Of a stretch of 24,794 nt of DNA, positions 14,464 to 21,066 are shown one piece after another. Positions within the stretch are counted from its first letter, which is position 1. Every line of letters begins with the position of its first letter. Below the pieces are notes generated by a model. It did not search any database and was not told the origin of the DNA. It worked only from the letters and a program-made list of their open reading frames with translations. Position numbers and translations under genes: made by a program. Origin of the DNA: an uncultured Fretibacterium sp. (GTDB taxonomy: Bacteria > Synergistota > Synergistia > Synergistales > Aminobacteriaceae); assembly GCA_937915835.1 (NCBI GenBank), contig CALGHA010000136.1, positions 1 through 24,794 on the forward strand, read 5' to 3'.

Positions 14464-15567
14464 TTAATTCATAATTTCTCTCAGGACCTCAAGAACTCTT
14501 TGCATCTGTTCACGAGTACCTATTGTTATTCTGAAGCAGTCATGAAGAGATTTACTTTGTGAGACGTTACGGACAAAAATATTCTCACTCTCTAAGCCCG
14601 CAATAACTTTCTCCTTAAGGCCTGAAATTTTACATCTCACGAGCACAAAATTTCCCTTGCTGTCGTAAGCATAAAATTCACGAGAAAAGTCTTTATTCAC
14701 ACAGTCAATGAAAAACTTCCGTGCCCGTTTGACTTCTTCGGCATAAGCTCTCATGTAATCCGCATCGTCCAAAGCCGCAATTGCCGCCGCCTGAGTAAAC
14801 GTTGTGATATTCTTTGAGTTGCGAATATTTGAGATGTCAGAAATATTCTGAGCGCACGAGACGAGATAGCCAAATCTGAAATTGGCCAGAGCAAAAGCCT
14901 TAGAAAGCGTATGTGTTACGAGTAAATTATCATATTTCAGGACGAGTTGATTTACTCCTTCACCGGCGAACTCGATATAAGCCTCGTCGATTATGAACAT
15001 GCATTCGGGATTAGCCGCAATAATTTTCTCCAGTTCATGACGTTCAATAAAAGTCCCGGTCGGATTATTCGGATTGCAGATGTAAATTAACGAGGGCTTG
15101 AAAGTCTCTATATCACGCGTGAATTTCTCAGGCTCAAACTTAAAAATTTCACCAAGTTCCGAGAAGAATAATTTTGCTCCGTTAGCTTCGGCTGTAAGTC
15201 TAAAATTATCGTAAGACGGCCATAAAATCAAAACTGGATCTCCTGGTGAAATATAGAGCTTAGCAATGTATTCATGCAGTGAGTCTGAGCTCGCAAAATA
15301 TTGAACGTTCTCACTCGGCAGGCCGATATATTCACTGAGCGTGCGTATAAGTTCAGGGTTGAAAGTCTGCGGATAAAGATTGAAAAATTCCGACGAGTTC
15401 AACAATGCTTTCAACTTTTCTTTCACTGACGGTGACGGAGACACAACGGCTTCATTCCAGTCGAGCTTGAGGATATTTTTACGTTCATCAGGATTTACAG
15501 CCCAGATTTTATGTGAAGCTGTCTTATAGGGCTTGAGGCTTCGTAGATATTTATTGATGAAGTTCAT
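14464..15567 (-). CDS. HisC/CobD-like PLP-dependent aminotransferase or decarboxylase
   Basis: A 367-residue fold-type I PLP enzyme of the histidinol-phosphate aminotransferase family. Visible motifs are KLDWNEA (34-40), NPNNPTG (165-171), DEAYIEF (194-200) and the PLP lysine K223 in HTLSKAFALANFRFGY. Relatives include HisC, the threonine-phosphate decarboxylase CobD, and capsule enzymes that make ethanolamine phosphate or serinol phosphate. No other his genes are nearby. The start overlaps the stop of the ATP-grasp gene (ATGA), so it is the last gene of an operon with a HAD phosphatase and a ligase. Context therefore argues for making an amino alcohol or amino acid for surface glycan decoration rather than histidine synthesis; this is inference. 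Confidence 0.8.
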   Translation of the reverse strand: MNFINKYLRSLKPYKTASHKIWAVNPDERKNILKLDWNEAVVSPSPSVKEKLKALLNSSEFFNLYPQTFNPELIRTLSEYIGLPSENVQYFASSDSLHEYIAKLYISPGDPVLILWPSYDNFRLTAEANGAKLFFSELGEIFKFEPEKFTRDIETFKPSLIYICNPNNPTGTFIERHELEKIIAANPECMFIIDEAYIEFAGEGVNQLVLKYDNLLVTHTLSKAFALANFRFGYLVSCAQNISDISNIRNSKNITTFTQAAAIAALDDADYMRAYAEEVKRARKFFIDCVNKDFSREFYAYDSKGNFVLVRCKISGLKEKVIAGLESENIFVRNVSQSKSLHDCFRITIGTREQMQRVLEVLREIMN

Positions 15568-16517
15568 TGCACGTCATCCTCAACAGGGGCATTCAAGTCT
15601 AATTTTTCGCCCCAGTATAAATCCCAGCTGTCAGGAGAAAAATGATCGTAGCCCGATCCGTGATGTAAAGTGATTTCGCCGTAATATAATTTCCCGTCAA
15701 CATCGTAAAAATCTACACGGACATATCTAAACATTTTTGCAATTTTTGAGCCAATCTCAAGCATCTTCGGGAATGATGCAGGCGGTTCAATCTCAGGGCC
15801 TCTATTCGGATGACCTCCCCACGCGAAATTAAGCGGCTTCCAGTCAGCGGAGTAAATATTTCTGAAATTGTCGCCTTCACGGTCAATCGAACAGTAAACG
15901 AACTCAAGCCTTCCGTTGAAGAACTCGAGCTTGTAATCATTCGGGAGTTTGCCTTCGTGTGTCAGCAAAAGTTTTTCAACGATTATTCTCGGTGGAATAT
16001 TCTTGTACTGCCATTCTTGAACGTGATAATAAAAATTAGACTTCAGCCATCGTTTACATTTACGACGGAGTTTTGCCAAATCGACGGAATTTTTATCTTT
16101 GCAGATGAAATTTGTCCCAGATGAGTGATTAGTCTTGATTATGCAGGGAACATCGGGAATGTTTTCAGGCTTTATGTCGCGATAGTCTGTTGTTGTGAAA
16201 AGAAGGGGGATTAAATATTCTTCGCCGAACCTTTTTGCGAGCCATTCACGGACAGCATATTTGTCTACAAGTGTGGTGTAAATATCTTTGCGATCATACA
16301 GCTTCAGCCACTGTATTTTTTCGTTCATTGTCTTCGGGGCTTGAAGATTTAACTTTTTCCCAAAAGACAAGTTATAACGTAATTCTATTAATCTTTTATC
16401 ACCTAAAAAAATCAGCAGAAATCGGTAACAAGCATCTTTGGTTTTCAGATAACATGGACGAAGAAATGAATTTGCTTTCAATGAAGACTTTATGCTCCTT
16501 AGTATTCTTCCTACCAT
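15564..16517 (-). CDS. TupA-like ATP-grasp ligase (first copy)
   Basis: A 317-residue protein of the ATPgrasp_TupA type, named for teichuronopeptide synthesis and common in capsule and exopolysaccharide clusters. These enzymes are expected to form an amide bond between a carboxylate and an amine at the expense of ATP. Hallmarks are MNEKIQWLKLYDR (about 63-75), DKYAVREWL, CIIKTNHSSGTNF (nucleotide-binding region), a C-terminal YVRVDFYDVDGKLYYGE and HHGSGYDHFSP. The ATG at 16517 is preceded by GAGGTG. Its start lies inside the intended end of the HAD gene and its stop overlaps the HisC-like gene, so translation is coupled on both sides. A second copy lies at 20088-21062; the two share the same block order but have diverged. 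Confidence 0.82.
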   Translation of the reverse strand: MVGRILRSIKSSLKANSFLRPCYLKTKDACYRFLLIFLGDKRLIELRYNLSFGKKLNLQAPKTMNEKIQWLKLYDRKDIYTTLVDKYAVREWLAKRFGEEYLIPLLFTTTDYRDIKPENIPDVPCIIKTNHSSGTNFICKDKNSVDLAKLRRKCKRWLKSNFYYHVQEWQYKNIPPRIIVEKLLLTHEGKLPNDYKLEFFNGRLEFVYCSIDREGDNFRNIYSADWKPLNFAWGGHPNRGPEIEPPASFPKMLEIGSKIAKMFRYVRVDFYDVDGKLYYGEITLHHGSGYDHFSPDSWDLYWGEKLDLNAPVEDDVQ

Positions 16518-17217
16518 GAGAGCACCTCAAAACCGTTAGCATTAACCCATTCTCGCCGTCTAAGTAATTTCGGGGGGGGGGCATACGCAATTTCTGCAAT
16601 ACTGCTATTCCTCGTCTGCAAAATTTCATCATCGGGACATCACTTCTCGAGTCAGAATAAGCAACAGAATTGCAATCCCGTAAATCTTCTCTGCCAAAAT
16701 ATTTTTTCAGCAGAATAACTTTGTGTTTGTTCATGCAGTCTTCTCCTTTGTAGTGTCCTGTAAATTTCCCGTCGTTGAACTCAAGGCATGTTGCGAGTAC
16801 ATCATCAAAGCCGAACTCATCAGCGACATACTTCAAGTAAATATCATAGCCGCCGCTGACGATTAAGAGTTTGTAACCTTCAGCATGATATTTTTTCACA
16901 GCCTCGATAACTTCCGGAATGTAATTAGGGCGTATTCTCTCGTGATAAAATTTTTCCGCGAGTTTTTCCATTTCAGATTGCGAAAGTCCTTGAATTTCCC
17001 TCAATAAAGTTTTCTTGTTAATTGAGCCTCTGCGGTTTAACTTCTCAAGCACACGCATAACTTGAGACTTGACAAAAATTTTTCTCACGAACTCAATAAA
17101 ATTCATCCGGAAATCATGAGGCACATGCTCCTTCACGAATTGAACATAAGCATCTGCAGACTGAAAATTAATCATCGTTCCGCAGAAGTCGAACAAAGCA
17201 ACTTTTTCTTCGGCCAA
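16399..17217 (-). CDS. HAD-IB phosphatase with out-of-frame C-terminus (poly-C contingency tract)
   Basis: A HAD phosphatase of the phosphoserine-phosphatase-like subgroup. From the TTG at 17217 (AAGGAG at 17233-17228): motif I DFCGT (residues 10-14, with Cys in place of the second Asp of DxD), NFQSADAYVQFV, motif II LLIVSGGYD, NKHK near 165, and motif III/IV AYSDSRSDVPMM. After residue about 200 a C10 run (16581-16572, minus strand) shifts the frame, giving a 60-residue tail without homology that ends at 16399, inside the ATP-grasp gene. With 11 or 8 C the reading would be KLLRRREWVNANGFEVLSW and stop at 16511. That is the ending expected of the family, and it overlaps the ATP-grasp start by seven bases. 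As written the gene is off or altered. A minus-strand TATAAT at 17256-17251 may be its -10. Confidence 0.78.
   Translation of the reverse strand: MAEEKVALFDFCGTMINFQSADAYVQFVKEHVPHDFRMNFIEFVRKIFVKSQVMRVLEKLNRRGSINKKTLLREIQGLSQSEMEKLAEKFYHERIRPNYIPEVIEAVKKYHAEGYKLLIVSGGYDIYLKYVADEFGFDDVLATCLEFNDGKFTGHYKGEDCMNKHKVILLKKYFGREDLRDCNSVAYSDSRSDVPMMKFCRRGIAVLQKLRMPPPRNYLDGENGLMLTVLRCSHGRKNTKEHKVFIESKFISSSMLSENQRCLLPISADFFR
16572..16581 (-). repeat. Homopolymer G10/C10 tract in the HAD gene
   Basis: Ten G on the plus strand (ten C in the gene). The number of C residues modulo 3 decides which C-terminus is made: 10 gives the unrelated tail, 9 gives a stop four codons on, 8 or 11 gives the family-like ending. 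This is the behaviour of a phase-variable tract, though a sequencing or assembly error of one base is possible. Confidence 0.92.
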
Positions 17218-17318
17218 TAAGCACCATCTCCTTAAATTATGAATGCGAATATTATACAGCGAGTTCAAATATTATCTGTGTTAATATTACTTTCATTCTA
17301 ATTCTGAGGAGGCACACT

Positions 17319-18203
17319 ATGAAGAATTTTTTGCGCAAATTTTTTCATCACACAATCACAATAATTAAAGAGGACTGGAAGGCTGTATTGACGATAATTA
17401 TTGCGAGTTCAATTCAGGCTTTCGCGGTAAATTATTTCACGCTTCACTACAGATTTCCGGACTTAGGCGTATCGGGTATCGCAGTGCTGACAAATTACAT
17501 GTTCGGAATTTCTCCAAACTGGGTAATCTTAACTGGCAATATTATCCTCGTATTATGGGCTTGGCGTTATTTGAACGTTCGTTTTCTCGCGTTGACACTA
17601 ATAGCAATTTTCACTTTCTCAACGATGCTCTCAGTTTTCGCGCTTTATCCTCTTCCTCTTCCTGACGACAAATTTATGGCTACTGTCATCACGGGCTTAA
17701 TGAAGGGAACTGCCGGCGGCTTAATGTTCAACGTTGGAGGCTCAAGCGGAGGAACTGACATTTTAGGCGCGGCGTTAAGACGAAGATACGGAATTGAGAT
17801 CGGACGCTTCACGATGTTCATTAACTTTTTCATTCTGGGCTTGTCAATCGGAGTCGTCGGACTTGAAGCGGTCGTTTATGGAGCTGTCGGATTATACGTG
17901 AACGGAATAACTCTCGATAACGTTACAAGGAGTTTCGACAAACGTAAACAGGCGATAATCATCACGAATATTCCTGATGAAGTCAGCAAGTTCATTAACT
18001 CGATGCATAAAGGCGTAACTCGTCTCGAAGGTAAAGGAGGCTACACAGGCCAAACTCGTCCAGTCTTGATTACTCTGCTTGAACCGAGACAGGTTGTTTA
18101 CCTCAAACGTTTTCTTAAGGAGAAGGATGAACATGCTTTTGTCTCAATCGTGGATGCCGCTGAAGTTGTAGGAAGAGGCTTTAAGAGCTGGCGATCTCTG
18201 TAA
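17319..18203 (+). CDS. YitT family membrane protein (DUF161/DUF2179)
   Basis: A 294-residue protein. Residues about 20-200 contain five or six hydrophobic segments of the YitT membrane domain, with NYMFGISPNWVILTGNI and the glycine-rich GGSSGGTDILGAALRRRYG typical of the family. Residues 205-294 are the soluble DUF2179 domain (KRKQAIIITNIPDEVSKFI, GVTRLEGKGGYTGQ, then FVSIVDAAEVVGRGF). The family is widespread and its transport or sensing role is not settled. A good GAGGAGG precedes the ATG. It is transcribed divergently from the HAD operon, and a strong inverted repeat follows in the gap before the NYN gene. Confidence 0.9.
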   Translation: MKNFLRKFFHHTITIIKEDWKAVLTIIIASSIQAFAVNYFTLHYRFPDLGVSGIAVLTNYMFGISPNWVILTGNIILVLWAWRYLNVRFLALTLIAIFTFSTMLSVFALYPLPLPDDKFMATVITGLMKGTAGGLMFNVGGSSGGTDILGAALRRRYGIEIGRFTMFINFFILGLSIGVVGLEAVVYGAVGLYVNGITLDNVTRSFDKRKQAIIITNIPDEVSKFINSMHKGVTRLEGKGGYTGQTRPVLITLLEPRQVVYLKRFLKEKDEHAFVSIVDAAEVVGRGFKSWRSL

Positions 18204-18265
18204 AAATTGGCCGGTTATAAATTTATGTACGTTGAAAATGAGCTGTAAGACGTGTCGAATTAAGG

Positions 18266-18293
18266 CATGAGATTTTCCGCTAAAAGTCTCATG
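18266..18293. promoter_or_regulatory. Strong inverted repeat between yitT and the NYN gene
   Basis: CATGAGATTTT and AAAA(G)TCTCATG form an 11-pair hairpin with one bulged G and a five-base CCGCT loop. No T-run follows on either strand, so a classical terminator is unlikely. It may be a protein-binding palindrome or an RNA structure in the leader of the NYN gene. Confidence 0.55.
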
Positions 18294-18357
18294 TCCCAAC
18301 TTCAAGCGTTCGTGTTCATTGTAAAATATAATTACTAAAGGAGTTGTTAATAAAACT

Positions 18358-19854
18358 ATGACTGATTTAATATCTATAGCAAGTATGCTCGACGAAGACA
18401 AGCGGGCATCACTGCAAAATTTTTCTGAGAACTTGCCGCAAAATTCCCAGAAATTGCCTCCAGAAGCCGCCCCGAGATCAAAACGGGATATAGTCTCAAG
18501 AGTTGCATATTTAATAGGCATTGACAACAAATATTTTGGAATTGGAATACCTGAGAACATGAACCCTCATTTTTACCGAAGCGTTTATGACACACTCAAC
18601 CAGGATAAAGAAGCTCGAATAGTCCGACACTTATGCATACTCAGAACGAAAATTCAGCGAAATTTTAGGGCAATCTTCACAGAAATGAACTCAGACATTA
18701 AGAATATTGACGCAATCCCTGATTTAGTCCCTCAAGAATCTTTGCAATCCCTTGAACGCGACGGAATTTTATTTGTCCGGGCTAAACGAAGACTTGAAGA
18801 GTATATTGTTGACGTTCATAATTACTTATTACCTCACGTTCCAAATTGCCAAAAATTTATGCCTGACTGGATTAAATGGATATATATCAAGAATTTATTT
18901 TTCATTAACAAGGGCAACACAGTAGACGGAAATAAAGAAGCTGCGAGAATTTACAACGAGTTCCGGGACTTATTCCCATATCAAGCATATATTAATTGGT
19001 ATCCTGACGAGGGCGACGGAAATATTTTACGTGATGACGCTAAATTTCTCCCGTTATTATACGAACACAATCACGATAGATTTTACGACATGAGCAAAGT
19101 TACGGACGCAGGAGACGCGGCGATGAATGACCCGAAAGAATTTTTTGCTCAAGCCGGACGTGTTTTTGTTGCGATTGACTGTGAGAATGCTGACCCGTGC
19201 AAAGTTATAGGCATAATGAAGGACTTAGACGCTCGCGGATTAATCGATAAGATCACGAAGATTTTGCTGGTTGACGACGAACATACTTCATCACAGTGGC
19301 GAGCATTAAGACGCAACGAGAAATTGCCACTTGAATATTACATGACTGACAGGGTTAAAGATGAGAAATCTGCGGTTGACGTAGCGATGACGATAAAATT
19401 TTACCGTGAAATTGCTCAAGCCCAAGCTGAAGGAAACCCGATTGACTCAGCCGTGATAATTTCGAGCGATTGCGACTTCTGGCCGTTAATCGAGTTAACT
19501 CCGGAGGTGAAATTTCTTGTTATGCTCGAATATGATAATTGTTCTCAGGCATATTATCAAAGACTGCAAAATAATGACATTCCATTTTTCTATATTGATG
19601 AGTTCTTCATGTCGGGAAATGTTGAGCTTAAGACTGAAGTAGTTTTGCAGGAAGTTATACACGAGATTGAAGAAAATCACTTGAACAAGCTAAATTTATT
19701 CTCAGTGATTAACCGTGCATTGCTGAGACTTGACTTAAAGATGACAGAAACGGAGATTACGCAATTCCTGGAGAAATATATTACTGTGATGAGTATTGGA
19801 TTTGCGAAAAACGGGAGCGCGGTTCTCCAGAATAAGCCGACATTGAAATATTAA
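18358..19854 (+). CDS. NYN (PIN-like) domain protein, putative ribonuclease
   Basis: A 498-residue protein. Residues about 267-410 form a NYN/PIN-like domain, which in known members cleaves RNA using a cluster of acidic residues. Candidates are D274 and E276 (VAIDCEN), D341 (KSAVDVAM), and D371 and D373 (IISSDCDFWPLIE). These match the DxEN, D and SxDxDF positions of LabA/DUF88-type proteins. Residues 1-265 have no recognised domain, are mostly helical and begin with a polar, proline-rich stretch. Residues 415-498 are helical and could be a small winged-helix domain. AAGGAG is present but about 14 bases from the ATG. It is monocistronic, with a terminator behind it. The target RNA and biological role are unknown. 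Confidence 0.7.
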   Translation: MTDLISIASMLDEDKRASLQNFSENLPQNSQKLPPEAAPRSKRDIVSRVAYLIGIDNKYFGIGIPENMNPHFYRSVYDTLNQDKEARIVRHLCILRTKIQRNFRAIFTEMNSDIKNIDAIPDLVPQESLQSLERDGILFVRAKRRLEEYIVDVHNYLLPHVPNCQKFMPDWIKWIYIKNLFFINKGNTVDGNKEAARIYNEFRDLFPYQAYINWYPDEGDGNILRDDAKFLPLLYEHNHDRFYDMSKVTDAGDAAMNDPKEFFAQAGRVFVAIDCENADPCKVIGIMKDLDARGLIDKITKILLVDDEHTSSQWRALRRNEKLPLEYYMTDRVKDEKSAVDVAMTIKFYREIAQAQAEGNPIDSAVIISSDCDFWPLIELTPEVKFLVMLEYDNCSQAYYQRLQNNDIPFFYIDEFFMSGNVELKTEVVLQEVIHEIEENHLNKLNLFSVINRALLRLDLKMTETEITQFLEKYITVMSIGFAKNGSAVLQNKPTLKY

Positions 19855-19861
19855 GCATTGG

Positions 19862-19897
19862 CCCCTCTGAATAATTAAGCGGAGGGGTTAATTTTTT
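19862..19897 (+). terminator. Rho-independent terminator of the NYN gene
   Basis: CCCCTC and GAGGGG flank an AT-rich loop seven bases after the stop and are followed by TTAATTTTTT. Confidence 0.8.
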
Positions 19898-19931
19898 ATG
19901 CTATAATTCACAAAATTTATCATGAAAGGAC

Positions 19932-19960
19932 TTGACATCATCAATGAAAATCAGTAAAAT
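19932..19960 (+). promoter_or_regulatory. Near-consensus promoter for the ATP-grasp/DUF362 unit
   Basis: TTGACA (19932-19937), an exact 17-base spacer and TAAAAT (19955-19960). This is the best conventional promoter in the window. Transcription would start in or just after the heptamer repeat and give a leader of about 120 bases. Confidence 0.7.
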
Positions 19961-19981
19961 CGTTTGTCGTTTGTCGTTTGT
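19961..19981 (+). repeat. Heptamer tandem repeat (CGTTTGT x3)
   Basis: Three perfect copies of CGTTTGT directly follow the -10 box, with a partial fourth (CG). It covers the expected transcription start. It also lies in a tiny ORF (ATG 19945, stop TAA ending at 20004) that reads like a signal-peptide start (MKISKIV then a hydrophobic run). Confidence 0.85.
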
Positions 19982-20087
19982 CGTAATCTTTTTGCTCTTT
20001 TAACCCGTCATAACAATCATACTTTTCACAAAAACTTTCTATCAAGTCAAAATCAACTAATCCCGGTACAAATATGGAGGCCTCGCA

Positions 20088-21062
20088 ATGTTTAAGAGAC
20101 TTCCTGCAAAATTATTCCGAGAAGTAAAGTATTTCGGCGTTGATTATCTTTTATTACATATTCTGCAAAAGGTTACGCGTTCCGGTTATGCTTTGAAGAA
20201 ATGCAGTGAGCTTAATCTTGAGCATGTACGTTCTTTCAGCACAGAGAAACTGAAAAATTATGTCAGCGAACTTTATTATGCCCACACGGGGGAAAAATTA
20301 AATCTCGAAGCTCCAGAGAATTATAACCAGAAAATCCAATGGCTGAAAATCTTTGACAACCAGAAAATAAAATGCCCGCTTTCAGATAAATATCTCGTTC
20401 GCGAATGGGTCAGCTCAAAAATTGGCCGCGAATATCTTGTGCCTCTGCTTGGAGTATATGATAATCCCTACGAGATTAATTTTGCAGATTTGCCGGATAG
20501 TTTCTGTCTGAAAGCTAATCACGGAAGCGGAATGAATTTAGCTGTACGAGATAAGTCAAAGTTGGATATTCCTCAAGCTATAAAGAAAATGCACAGATGG
20601 TTAATACAGACTTACGGCTTACATGGCTATGAGCCTCAATACTTCAATATTCCCAGAAAGATAATCGCCGAAGAATTTATTGAGCAGTCCGACGGTGATT
20701 TAGTCGATTATAAGATACATTGCTTTGACGGGAAACCCGGAATAATTCAGGTTATCGGCAGCAGAGACCTAGTGAAACATACTGCTTACGAAGCATTTTT
20801 CTCGTCTGAATGGGAACGTAACGACTTGATGTATCATACTTACGCTCAATATGAAATTACTCCGGAGAAGCCGGACTTTCTTGATGATCTTCTGAAGATT
20901 GCAGGAATATTAAGCGAGGGCTTCAAGTATGTGCGAGTTGATTTATATTACGTTCAAGGGCATATAAAATTTGGCGAAATGACTTTTACTCCTGCAGGCG
21001 GTTTCAGTAAATGGTTGAGCCAGGAGAATAATAAAGCTGCCGGAGATATGATAAGGCTTTAA
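20088..21062 (+). CDS. TupA-like ATP-grasp ligase (second copy)
   Basis: A 324-residue ATPgrasp_TupA-type protein, related to the product of 15564-16517. Shared blocks are NYNQKIQWLKIFDN (about 82-95), DKYLVREWV, FCLKANHGSGMNLAV (nucleotide-binding region), PRKIIAEEFIE and C-terminal YVRVDLYYVQGHIKFGEMTF. The N-terminal 60 residues are longer and have a hydrophobic stretch (about 17-32) that may associate with the membrane. GGAGG lies seven bases before the ATG. The DUF362 gene follows after four bases, so the two are one unit. The expected reaction is ATP-dependent amide ligation to a surface polymer or precursor; substrate unknown. The promoter carries a heptamer repeat at its start site. 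Confidence 0.82.
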   Translation: MFKRLPAKLFREVKYFGVDYLLLHILQKVTRSGYALKKCSELNLEHVRSFSTEKLKNYVSELYYAHTGEKLNLEAPENYNQKIQWLKIFDNQKIKCPLSDKYLVREWVSSKIGREYLVPLLGVYDNPYEINFADLPDSFCLKANHGSGMNLAVRDKSKLDIPQAIKKMHRWLIQTYGLHGYEPQYFNIPRKIIAEEFIEQSDGDLVDYKIHCFDGKPGIIQVIGSRDLVKHTAYEAFFSSEWERNDLMYHTYAQYEITPEKPDFLDDLLKIAGILSEGFKYVRVDLYYVQGHIKFGEMTFTPAGGFSKWLSQENNKAAGDMIRL

Positions 21063-21066
21063 CATC

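Noticed and set aside
14464..15567. Histidine biosynthesis gene hisC.
   Set aside because: No other his genes; overlap with HAD and ATP-grasp genes points to a different pathway, though histidinol-phosphate activity is not excluded.
15810..16519. Plus-strand open frames opposite the first ATP-grasp gene.
   Set aside because: Shadows of the minus-strand gene, without ribosome sites.
19945..20004. A 19-codon signal-peptide-like ORF across the heptamer repeat as a real gene.
   Set aside because: It begins inside the promoter spacer, so it would not be in the transcript from that promoter; kept only as a note.
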